Shown: in pieces, positions 17,657 to 23,945 of the stretch
How the letters are laid out: every line of letters starts with the position of its first letter
How positions within the stretch are numbered: the first letter of the stretch is position 1
Virus record (IMG/VR): IMGVR_UViG_3300044993_000137
Location: 1-27,530 of that record
Reading direction: 5' to 3' (one strand)
DNA from: a virus
DNA: 27,530 bases
The notes under the pieces: generated by a model
Databases searched by the model: none
What the model was told of the DNA's origin: nothing
What the model saw: the letters and a program-made list of their open reading frames with translations, nothing else
Program-made: the position numbers and the translations under genes

Positions 17657-17677
17657 AGCCCCGGACCATCCGGGGCT
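17657..17677 (-). other. 5' leader hairpin of the LPD29 gene
   Basis: A perfect 9-bp stem, AGCCCCGGA (17657-17665) / TCCGGGGCT (17669-17677), with a 3-base loop. It sits in the transcript 12-30 bases after the R3 -10 and before the ribosome-binding site. Confidence 0.65.
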
Positions 17678-17688
17678 TTCATGTGCGC

Positions 17689-17755
17689 TATATAGCGCCC
17701 ATCGCCTCCAGATGCAAGCGGAATCGCGCAAGCCGGGATCACGAATTATTTCAGA
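17689..17755 (-). promoter_or_regulatory. Promoter module R3 with upstream conserved element
   Basis: On the - strand: -35 TTGCAT (17717-17712), 17-bp spacer, -10 TATATA (17694-17689). The upstream element has core GATCACGAATT at 17737-17747, 25 bp from the -35 start as in R2; flanks differ (ATTTCAGAC instead of GTTACAGAC). Drives the LPD29 gene. Confidence 0.8.
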
Positions 17756-17773
17756 CGGGCTGCCGCATCAGGC

Positions 17774-18178
17774 CTATTTAACCGGACGGGAAGGCAGCGG
17801 CAGTTCGCGGAGATTCGCCGCCATCGTCGCGTAACAGTGGCCGCCGATAGGGCACAGCCAGTCCGGGCGGGGCGTGCCTCCGCGCTCCATCGCGGCCAGC
17901 ACGTCCGCGCGCGCCGAGCATCGGCAATCCACCTCTGCCGCGCACGCTTCACGCATCGCCTCGGCACCAGCGCGATAAGCCGCCTCCTCGCGCGCCGCTG
18001 CAGGCAGCGCGCGCAGGAACGCGTTGATGATGCGTGCAGTCTCCTCCTCGCGCGCCTCGCACGGTCCGTGCATCTCGCCGTGTCGCGTCTCGTAGCACTC
18101 ACCCTCGCAGATGCACCACGCGCGCGCGGCCGCGAGAAGCGCAGCTTTCATCCGGTTTTCATCGTCCGCATCGATCAT
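17774..18178 (-). CDS. Small cysteine-rich hypothetical protein (AFLRALPA family, copy 2)
   Basis: A 134-aa protein from ATG 18178 (MIDADDENRMKAALLAAARAW). It has nine or so cysteines including CICEGEC and VDCRCSA. The segment ETARIINAFLRALPAA aligns with the 97-aa protein at 14885-15178. ATGA overlap with the gene upstream. Function unknown. The frame is open further upstream but lies in the neighbouring gene. Confidence 0.65.
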   Translation of the reverse strand: MIDADDENRMKAALLAAARAWCICEGECYETRHGEMHGPCEAREEETARIINAFLRALPAAAREEAAYRAGAEAMREACAAEVDCRCSARADVLAAMERGGTPRPDWLCPIGGHCYATMAANLRELPLPSRPVK

Positions 18179-18414
18179 GCCGCGCCTCCGTCGATCACAC
18201 GAAACCTCCGCAGCCGATCGTCTGCCGCCCACCGGACCGTCGGCGGGCGCCCCAGGCACGCCACCTGCTGCTCCAACGCCGCTGCCTGCTCGGCCAGGTC
18301 TGCCAACACGTAGTGCAGGGCGCGCGCCGACTCCGCGCTTAACATGTGACCGCCCTGCACGCTGTATTGCGCGAAGGCGGCGGCCAGCGCGTTCAAACCG
18401 TTGCTCAGCATCAT
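18175..18414 (-). CDS. Small hypothetical protein, first gene of the leftward accessory unit
   Basis: A 79-aa protein from ATG 18414 (MMLSNGLNALAAAFAQYSVQGG), preceded by GGAG. It has a helical heptad-like region (LSAESARALHYVLADLAEQAAALEQQVACLG). No family recognised. It is the gene nearest to the divergent operator at 18443-18527, so it is read when that promoter fires. Confidence 0.65.
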   Translation of the reverse strand: MMLSNGLNALAAAFAQYSVQGGHMLSAESARALHYVLADLAEQAAALEQQVACLGRPPTVRWAADDRLRRFRVIDGGAA

Positions 18415-18442
18415 GCTTCTCCGTCGTTGCGTGCAGCCCAAA

Positions 18443-18527
18443 CCTTATGCCAAGGGGCGCTACAAAAGCAATCGGTCTTTGCGCAGCCGATTGACTTTGT
18501 AACGCCGCCTTGCTAACGTCTTGGCAT
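18443..18527. promoter_or_regulatory. Symmetric divergent promoter/operator region
   Basis: Right promoter: -35 TTGACT (18491-18496), 17-bp spacer, -10 TAACGT (18514-18519), with the ATG of the HTH gene at 18526. Left promoter (- strand): -35 TTGCTT (18471-18466), 16-bp spacer, -10 CATAAG (18449-18444). The two -35 regions are inverted copies (TTGACTTTGTAACGCC and, on the other strand, TTGCTTTTGTAGCGCC; 13 of 16 match). ATGCCAAG (18447-18454) and CTTGGCAT (18520-18527) form a second inverted pair. Most likely an operator for the HTH protein next to it. Confidence 0.7.
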
Positions 18528-18771
18528 GCGAAACCCGGACGCAACAAGCATCATCGCCAAATGGCCGAGCGCGTCTGCGCTGGCAGAGGACCTCGGGATC
18601 GCAACCGTCACGGTGCGAGCCTGGCGCACGCGAGGTATCCCAGCCAACCGCTGGACCGCAATTGTGCGCGCGGCGCAAGCGCGCGGCTTGCGCGGTGTTA
18701 GCTTGATTGCACTCGCGAGAGCGCACGAGCATAGGCCAGAAGCAACGCAGAAGACGCCACGCCATGAGTGA
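18526..18771 (+). CDS. HTH transcriptional regulator (Cro/carph-isopro-like), probably leaderless
   Basis: An 81-aa regulator. Motif layout: ALAEDLGIATVTVRAWRTRGIPANRWTAIVRAAQARGLRGVSL, a helix-turn-helix followed by the IP-x-x-R/Y-W...A...RG segment shared with the protein at 25168 (LIPSRYQPILLAAARKRGIALT). It starts at ATG 18526, seven bases after the -10, and no ribosome-binding site precedes it, so the mRNA is probably leaderless as with lambda cI from its maintenance promoter. It likely binds the operator next to it and controls both directions. Confidence 0.75.
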   Translation: MRNPDATSIIAKWPSASALAEDLGIATVTVRAWRTRGIPANRWTAIVRAAQARGLRGVSLIALARAHEHRPEATQKTPRHE

Positions 18772-19484
18772 TTGTAGAGCAGAGCCTACGCCGGTTGAAC
18801 AGTATCCCTGCCCGTGGAGACGGCGCGAGGTGATCGGGCTGGCGACCTTGTATCTCGGCGACTGCCGCGATATTGTGCCAACGCTTGCGCGTCCGGCAGC
18901 GGTGATCACCGACCCGCCTTATGGGCTTGGCGATCTTTGGCGAGGCGGCGCGAAGAAATGGCCGCTACGACACCGTGACGGGCTTGATCAAGGCGGCGCA
19001 TGGGACGCGACAAGGTGTGAGTTTGTTGTTCAGCTTCCCGGCCTATCAGCTTCCCGGCCTAGCTGATATCTGCATCATTTGGGGTGGACACCTATACGAG
19101 CGCCCGCCTGCGCGCGGATGGCTGGCATGGGACAAGATTGTCCGTGATTTCAGCAGCGGACATCTTGAGTTGGCCTGGACTACCTTGGATCAGCCCATCC
19201 GCGCGTTCAACTACTCGCACGGTCAGCTTGCAATCGAAGGCAAAGAACACCCCACGCAGAAGCCCATCGCCCTCATGCGTTGGTGCGTCCAGCAAGCGAA
19301 GGTCCCGCCCGGCGGCGTGATCCTCGATCCCTACATGGGTTCGGGCAGCACCGGTGTTGCCGCCGTGCAGTTGCGCCATCCCTTCATTGGGATCGAGATC
19401 GAAGAACGCTACTTTGACATTGCCTGTCGCCGCATCGCTGATGCGCAGCGGCAGGGCGACCTGTTCCGAGATGCAGTGGCATGA
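18764..19484 (+). pseudogene. DNA methyltransferase, frameshifted by a 16-bp tandem duplication
   Basis: An N4/N6 amino-methyltransferase of the DPPY type in two frames. Frame 1 (from ATG 18764, overlapping the HTH gene) holds YLGDCRDIVP and catalytic motif DPPYG (18911-18925), and ends in [16 protein letters not shown]. Frame 2 continues with [16 protein letters not shown] and SAM-binding motif [10 protein letters not shown], then [18 protein letters not shown], to 19484. The motif order (IV then I) is beta-type. The break is the 16-bp repeat TCAGCTTCCCGGCCTA at 19030-19045 and 19046-19061. Removing one copy restores [16 protein letters not shown] exactly. Either a dead gene or a reversible on/off switch; it would modify DNA to protect against restriction or mark it. 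Confidence 0.85.
19030..19061. repeat. Perfect 16-bp tandem duplication inside the methyltransferase gene
   Basis: Two adjacent copies of TCAGCTTCCCGGCCTA, 19030-19045 and 19046-19061. Sixteen is not divisible by three, so the extra copy shifts the reading frame. Confidence 0.97.
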
Positions 19485-19695
19485 ATCTGTTCTGCTCCTC
19501 ACCTACATCGCGCCGGCTGCCTGGAAGCACCGCGTCGGCATCGGCTCAGACGACAAGCGCGACGCCATTGCGCGCGCTATCGAGCGACGCCCCGATGCCG
19601 CTCCGTTGTTGCGGGGCACCCAGGATTACGGCCGCGCCGCAGCACTGTTGATCGCTATCGTTGGCGGACGCTGCATCACAACCCCGCTCGCCTGA
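19471..19695 (+). CDS. Small hypothetical protein
   Basis: A 74-aa ORF from ATG 19471 overlapping the end of the methyltransferase gene. Core segment: [43 protein letters not shown]. The residues after the overlap look like a real helical protein, but no family is recognised and no strong ribosome-binding site is seen. It converges with the end of the leftward operon (overlap 20 bp). Confidence 0.5.
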   Translation: MQWHESVLLLTYIAPAAWKHRVGIGSDDKRDAIARAIERRPDAAPLLRGTQDYGRAAALLIAIVGGRCITTPLA

Positions 19696-19954
19696 TCCGT
19701 CGCAGCTCGGCTTCCATCTCGCGCCGTTCGATCTCAGCGTCGCGCAGCATTTCATCGGCGGCTGCAGTCAGATCCCGACGCCATGCAGGCGCGTTCGACG
19801 TCGGATCAACCACAATCGTGCAGACGTATTGACCTGCTTGATCAGCACGATCCTCGGCCACAGCCTCGACCGCGTACTGCTCCGCGATATGCAGAGTGAC
19901 CTCGTATTTCTGCAGCGTGCGTGGTGCACGCCAGACGTTGATCCACAGTGCCAT
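19676..19954 (-). CDS. Small hypothetical protein, last gene of the recombination operon
   Basis: A 92-aa protein from ATG 19954 behind GAGGAG, 10 bp after the RecT stop. It begins ALWINVWRAPRTLQKYEVTLHI and ends in a charged helix ([19 protein letters not shown]). No family recognised; position suggests an accessory to recombination or replication. Confidence 0.6.
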   Translation of the reverse strand: MALWINVWRAPRTLQKYEVTLHIAEQYAVEAVAEDRADQAGQYVCTIVVDPTSNAPAWRRDLTAAADEMLRDAEIERREMEAELRRIRRAGL

Positions 19955-19964
19955 TGTTGTCTCC

Positions 19965-20762
19965 TCAGTTCGCCGTCTCAGCCGACGCGACAACATCTTC
20001 CGTCGCGGTCGCCTGCACGATTGCGTCCAGTCGACTGCCGTTGCGACGCGGCTGTGCTGGTGACGCGTCAAGTTCAACGTCCTCGTCGACGCGTTCAACC
20101 GCCGAGACCAATCGCGCTACTGGATCACCTGGCCGATCGGTTGACAGCGGCAAGCGCTTGATCAGCCGCCGCAGCACGGTCTTACGCGCCATCTCGCCCC
20201 ACCACTGCGACCAGGCCGGACCGTCCTTTGACCGCGACACCGCGCGCACCTGTTCGATCTCGGCTCGAGACATGACCTCCGCCACCACCTCGCCAGACGT
20301 CAGCCGCGCGATTGCGTATGCACCTATTGGCTTGCCACGATCCTCAGCTAGCGACGGCACCGCGTGCTCGATCGGCCGTTCCGTGTCAGCCGGTCGCCAC
20401 ACAAACTGATCATGCTCGTACACGACCTGCGCGACCAGTGACTTAATCTGCCCGGAGTTGCGCGCGAGCATCATCAGCCCGCCGACCATGGGCATCCACT
20501 GCGCCTGCTCGCGGAAACCGACGATCGCGCCCTGTCGGCCGTCGGGCAGCAACCCATCCTGTGCGGCCCTCAGGCAAGCAAGGAACAGGCTCTGCCGATC
20601 GAGATTCAGCAGCGTCGGCGTATTCTGAATAGCCGTCACGACCACGCGCGTGAACTTTGCAGGTGTGATGTGCTCGGGCAACGCTGCGGCGATCTTGTCG
20701 CGTTGCGATTCCAAGATTGCGACAAACTCCGCAGCGCGTTCCTTCGTTGTGAGTGCGGTCAT
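19965..20762 (-). CDS. recT: RecT-family single-strand annealing recombinase
   Basis: A 265-aa RecT-type annealing protein that pairs complementary strands after exonuclease resection. Core features: LPEHITPAKFTRVVVTAIQN, SLFLACLRAAQDGLLPDGRQGA, MVGGLMMLARNSGQIKSLVAQVVYEHDQF, MSRAEIEQVRAVSRSKDGPAWSQWWGEMARKTVLRRLIKRLP. These are the hallmark RecT regions, in order. The start ATG overlaps the stop of the YqaJ exonuclease gene upstream (GAATGACC), with AAGGAG before it: classic exonuclease-annealase pair. Confidence 0.95.
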   Translation of the reverse strand: MTALTTKERAAEFVAILESQRDKIAAALPEHITPAKFTRVVVTAIQNTPTLLNLDRQSLFLACLRAAQDGLLPDGRQGAIVGFREQAQWMPMVGGLMMLARNSGQIKSLVAQVVYEHDQFVWRPADTERPIEHAVPSLAEDRGKPIGAYAIARLTSGEVVAEVMSRAEIEQVRAVSRSKDGPAWSQWWGEMARKTVLRRLIKRLPLSTDRPGDPVARLVSAVERVDEDVELDASPAQPRRNGSRLDAIVQATATEDVVASAETAN

Positions 20763-21754
20763 TCTTCGGTCTCCTTCTGCTGTTTCACAATCAGTCGCAC
20801 GCTTGCCGCGCGGCCAGGTAGCTTCTGGCCAACCATCTCAGGCGTGATCTCACGCGCAGGCTGCGCCGGTACATAAACGGCGCTGACGCGATACGCGCCC
20901 GCCGTGCCGTAGCGGTGGCCGCCGAGCTTCGCAATCAGCCGATTGCGAGCCTCGTCGCGCTGGCGCGTTAGCTCCGCAATCTGCGCGCTCAGTTCCAGAT
21001 AGCGCGCAGCAAGCGCGGAGGCCTCATCGTCACCGCTCCAGTCGGCTGGTGTGTCGTCCTGCGCTGCATCAGCCACCAGCGCGCGATATGTCGCGTCAGA
21101 TCCATCAGGCGCGGGTGGCCGGTTCTCTGCGATCGATCGCCAGAACGCCTCTACGCGCCGACGAATCTCATCGTGGACGTCGGGTCGCGCGGCATAGCGG
21201 TAGACGCGCAACTCATTCCCGCCGACCAGCGCAGCGATCGCGCCCCACTGATAGCCGGTGGCAAGCAACTGCGCCTGGAGCTGCAGCAGGATGTGCAGCG
21301 GAGGTTCGCCGTCCCAACGTTCGCGATGCGTGATCCAGTCGACGTTCTTGAGTTCGAGCACGCCAGGTCCGGATGCTGCATCACCCAGCGCGGCGCGATC
21401 GGCGGAGGTCGGCTCCGCAATGCATCGGTCCAGCGTCGCGCCGAGCCCGCCGCAGGTCGCGTAGACACCTGGCAAGAGAAGCCATCCCTCGCGTTCGGCT
21501 GCAGCGGCGGCGATGGCGTCCTCAAGTCGCAGTCCCCAGGCCGCGCGCTCCGCTGTGACGTCAGGCGGTTCCATGCGGCCCGCCTTCACCAGCCACAGCG
21601 CGTAGACGCCCATCGCGTAAGCAGGCTGCGCGCTGAACAGCGCTGCGACTTCTGATGCGCCGATGTATCGACGTCGCAACGCCAGCCACGCATCACGATC
21701 CTCTGGAATCGGACGGATCGTGCGATCGAGGTGTTGGGTTCGCTCCTGGATCAT
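20759..21754 (-). CDS. YqaJ-type phage exonuclease (RecT partner)
   Basis: A 331-aa exonuclease of the YqaJ/lambda Exo fold that would resect ends for RecT. Visible residues: RRRYIGASEVAALF near the N-terminus, E78 in GLRLEDAIA, GATLDR with D109, and LELKNVDW with E134-x-K136. The end has a coiled coil (LELSAQIAELTRQRDEARNRL). The start ATG (21754) lies inside the last variable block of the 18-bp array; the first residues MIQERT come from array units, and an in-frame TGA lies just upstream. Ribosome binding must use array DNA (GAGAGCGAGCC). Confidence 0.93.
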   Translation of the reverse strand: MIQERTQHLDRTIRPIPEDRDAWLALRRRYIGASEVAALFSAQPAYAMGVYALWLVKAGRMEPPDVTAERAAWGLRLEDAIAAAAAEREGWLLLPGVYATCGGLGATLDRCIAEPTSADRAALGDAASGPGVLELKNVDWITHRERWDGEPPLHILLQLQAQLLATGYQWGAIAALVGGNELRVYRYAARPDVHDEIRRRVEAFWRSIAENRPPAPDGSDATYRALVADAAQDDTPADWSGDDEASALAARYLELSAQIAELTRQRDEARNRLIAKLGGHRYGTAGAYRVSAVYVPAQPAREITPEMVGQKLPGRAASVRLIVKQQKETEE

Positions 21755-22339
21755 GGCTCGCTCTCAGAAGTCGGTTCTGTCCTGTGTCACGGCTCGCTCA
21801 CCGCTGACGGTCCTCTCACGAAACGCGGCTTGCTCGACGGCTACGGTTCTCTCACGATTAACGGCTCGCTCGCGATTGACGGTTCCCACTGACGTGGCGG
21901 CTCACTCGCGATAACCGGCACTCTCCGCGCCGACGGCTTGCTCCCTGCGTCTGGTGCTCTCAGAGCTGACGGCTCGCTCATCACATCCGGGTCTCTTCGC
22001 CGGCTAGGCTCGCTCCAACCCCTCGGTTCTCTCGGGTCATCCGGCTCGCTCGCAATCCCAGGTTCTGTCCGGCCATTCGGCTCGCTCGCGTGCTACGGTT
22101 CTCTCAACCACCGTGGCTCGCTGATACGCAACGGTTCTTTCGGGCTGCACGGCTCGCTCGCGGGGAACGGTTCTCTCCCGATGCCTGGCTCGCTCGTCGT
22201 GTGTGGTGCTCTCTTGCGGAGTGGCTTGCTCATGGCGCATGGTTCTCTCCGCTTGCGCGGCTCGCTCACCATTTACGTGTCGCTCTCTTTTTTCGGCTCG
22301 CTCCAGCGGTTCGGTTCTCTCACGCTATATGGCTCGCTC
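21737..22339. repeat. Phased 18-bp constant/variable array, 34 units, alternating A and B constant blocks
   Basis: Thirty-four units on an exact 18-bp pitch with no indel over 603 bp: 9-bp constant plus 9-bp variable. Even units (from 21755, every 36 bp) read GGCTCGCTC (12 of 17 exact, the rest one change). Odd units (from 21737) read GGTTCTCTC (6 of 17 exact, most others 1-2 changes, the last weak one at 22277 GTGTCGCTC). All 33 nine-base spacers differ, though many end in AC before the next GG. On the transcribed (-) strand the blocks read GAGCGAGCC and GAGAGAACC. The gap 21755-22343 (589 bp) has no other gene. Five stops break the (-) frame and one breaks the (+) frame (TGA at 21890), so it is not clearly coding. 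Not a CRISPR. Unknown. Confidence 0.93.
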
Positions 22340-22343
22340 GGCG

Positions 22344-23177
22344 CTACTGCATCGGCCAGTTCGGCGGGCCGATGTAGTGCGCATGGCCCTTGATCGCGAT
22401 GATGTAAGGCTTGGGCGGCGGCTCTCTGAACGTCACTTCATACATGACGTGGTGCAGATGGGCGAGGAACAACTTCACCGCGTATCTCTCAGCGCGAAGC
22501 TGAATACGCGCAGGCGGTAGACGACCAGCCTCGTAGTGCTTCCGCGCTTCGGTATCGGCACCGAATCGCTTGGTCCGCAGCGCTTCGGCTGCCTGCTCGG
22601 CGTACTCGCCCGCTTCATTTTTCGCGATCTCGTAGGCCTTGCGGGCTTTGTAAATCTGGCCATAGAACGCGTCGTCTGCGTTTGACACTTTCACAAAAGA
22701 CTGTCCCGCCTTCCAAGCGACGAGCTTTAACGCGGCATTCCACGGGCGCTTCTGGCCCTTCTCCCATTTCACAGTCGGATCAAGCCCGGCGAACCGCCAA
22801 ATGTGCCCAACCGTCGGCGCCTTGCGGATGTCAATGTGCGCAAGCAGACCCGCTGCAATCACTGGGCCGATCCCCTTCACAGTCATCAGCCACGCGCCGA
22901 CCGGATGATGCTCGACGTAAATGCCGAGCGTTCTCTTGATTTGCGCCTCAATGCGCTCATGCCGCTGCGCCAGCCATTCAAGCATGGCGTGCGGCGCGCC
23001 TTCCTGCACACAGGCGCGGACTTGCGCAGCATCGCGGATGCGATCCTTCTGCATCTGGTAATACGCCGCTACCAGATACTTCGCTTCGCGATCGCCAAGC
23101 GTCTTACACGCCTCTTTGAGATCGCGAGTGATCCGCCACTCGGCGGCGTCGTCAAGCGTTCCCATCGTTCTCTCCAT
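22344..23177 (-). CDS. IS110-transposase-like protein without the N-terminal RuvC domain
   Basis: A 277-aa protein. Residues ~100-170 match the C-terminal transposase_20 domain of IS110 elements: helix-hairpin-helix VKGIGPVIAAGLLAHI, then HIWRFAGLDP and WNAALKLVAWKAG. A helical coil precedes it (HERIEAQIKRTLG). The N-terminal ~90 residues are helical and lack the DEDD RuvC fold, and the region where IS110 has its catalytic serine reads WEKGQKRP with no serine. So it is not an active mobile transposase; it may be a DNA- or RNA-binding relative. Start 23177 or the second ATG at 23165 (M5); the latter follows GGAGAGAACG. The stop abuts the 18-bp array. Confidence 0.75.
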   Translation of the reverse strand: MERTMGTLDDAAEWRITRDLKEACKTLGDREAKYLVAAYYQMQKDRIRDAAQVRACVQEGAPHAMLEWLAQRHERIEAQIKRTLGIYVEHHPVGAWLMTVKGIGPVIAAGLLAHIDIRKAPTVGHIWRFAGLDPTVKWEKGQKRPWNAALKLVAWKAGQSFVKVSNADDAFYGQIYKARKAYEIAKNEAGEYAEQAAEALRTKRFGADTEARKHYEAGRLPPARIQLRAERYAVKLFLAHLHHVMYEVTFREPPPKPYIIAIKGHAHYIGPPNWPMQ

Positions 23178-23198
23178 GGTTCGGTCTCCGGCACTCTT
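23166..23198 (-). promoter_or_regulatory. Array-like units flanking the IS110-like start codon
   Basis: On the + strand, CGTTCTCTC (23166), GGTTCGGTC (23178) and GGCACTCTT (23190) resemble array constant blocks but are spaced 12 bp. On the - strand the start codon lies directly after GACCGAACC and before GAGAGAACG, as the YqaJ start lies between two array units. Confidence 0.4.
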
Positions 23199-23211
23199 AC
23201 ACGCTGCGGCG

Positions 23212-23703
23212 CTAACCCATCATGCGCGCCAGCCACCGTTGCGCAACAACAGAAACCGGCTCGGGCTTAGTTGGCGCATCATCAGTCAGCTTCGGCGCGC
23301 GCTCTCTCGCCGCGTGTTCGATAATCCCAAGCACGCCGAGTTCGTGCACCGCCCGGCGCCGCACCTCCACCGGAAGATCGTTCACTCTTCGGGTTGCCTC
23401 GTTGATTGAACGTGCCGCGCGCTTGGCTGAACGCGCGATATGCTTGCGCGCGGCTGGGGCGACCACGGCAACGGTGCGTTCGGCGTCAAGGCGCTGGTAT
23501 CCAATGCCGCGCACGCTGGCGAAGACGGCCCCGGCTTCGCGCTCCACAACACGTCGCGCGGTGACAATGATGTGGCGATGCTTTCGGATGTCGCGGCCGA
23601 TGGCGTCAGACATGGAAGCAAGGCTGACAGTGTCGCCGATCGGGCACGCTAACAGCAGATCCGCGATAGCGCGGGTGTCAGCAGAGAGTTCAGTTATAAG
23701 CAT
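23212..23703 (-). CDS. Winged-helix-like phage protein, probably DNA-binding
   Basis: A 163-aa protein from ATG 23703, with AGGAGGT upstream. The N-terminal ~75 residues look like a winged helix: PIGDTVSLASMSDAIGRDIRKHRHIIVTARRVVEREAGAVFASVRGIGYQRL, whose end (VRGIGY.RL) resembles the wing of response-regulator effector domains. The rest is a basic helical region (RKHIARSAKRAARSINEATRRVND). The role is unknown; position between the arrays and the recombination genes makes an operon regulator or DNA organiser plausible. Confidence 0.7.
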   Translation of the reverse strand: MLITELSADTRAIADLLLACPIGDTVSLASMSDAIGRDIRKHRHIIVTARRVVEREAGAVFASVRGIGYQRLDAERTVAVVAPAARKHIARSAKRAARSINEATRRVNDLPVEVRRRAVHELGVLGIIEHAARERAPKLTDDAPTKPEPVSVVAQRWLARMMG

Positions 23704-23730
23704 CGTGACCTCCTAGCGTTGGTTGATGAG

Positions 23731-23880
23731 GCGTTGCGTGGCGACGCGGAGCGGTGCGACGCGAAGCGTCGCGGAGCGCTGCGGCGCGGAGCGCGGCGCT
23801 GCGGGACGTTGCGCGGAGACGCGAGACGTTGCGTCGCGAGGCGTGGCAATGCGGAGCGGAGCGACGCGCTATGGTGCGCA
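23731..23880. repeat. Phased pentamer array B1, (GCG)NN, 30 units
   Basis: Thirty consecutive 5-bp units with constant GCG and two variable bases, no indels; 25 are exact GCG and the others are ACG, GAG, GCA or ATG. The variable pairs are highly diverse (TT, TG, AC, GA, GT, AA, TC ...). It lies in the leader of the winged-helix gene and ends 27 bp from its start codon. No reading frame is kept because the pitch is five. Confidence 0.92.
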
Positions 23881-23881
23881 T

Positions 23882-23941
23882 GGCACCTCGGACCGTCTGT
23901 GGCCCAGGCGGTCGAAGGTGCCAGCCCCCGAAGGGGCTGGC
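23882..23941 (-). other. Paired hairpins between arrays B1 and B2
   Basis: Hairpin 1: arms GGCACCT (23882-23888) / AGGTGCC (23916-23922), plus inner GACCG / CGGTC and CTG / CAG. Hairpin 2: GCCAGCCCC (23920-23928) / GGGGCTGGC (23933-23941), 9 bp; on the - strand the loop is TTCG closed by C-G, the stable cUUCGg type. The two share three bases, so they partly compete. No T-run follows, so termination is unlikely to be intrinsic. The insert spans 65 bp, so the arrays on both sides keep the same 5-bp phase. Confidence 0.8.
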
Positions 23942-23945
23942 CGTC

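Noticed and set aside
21737-22339. CRISPR array
   Set aside because: Repeats are 9 bp and spacers 9 bp, with alternating repeat types and no cas genes; far outside CRISPR sizes.
21938-22393. Protein of Gly-Ser-Leu hexapeptide repeats on the + strand
   Set aside because: No ATG or ribosome-binding site, a TGA at 21890 cuts the frame, it is antisense to the operon, and the variable triplets show no residue pattern. It stays possible that it is a dead beta-solenoid gene.
22344-23177. Complete insertion sequence
   Set aside because: No terminal repeats or target duplication seen and no RuvC domain; the gene is in the operon with normal spacing.
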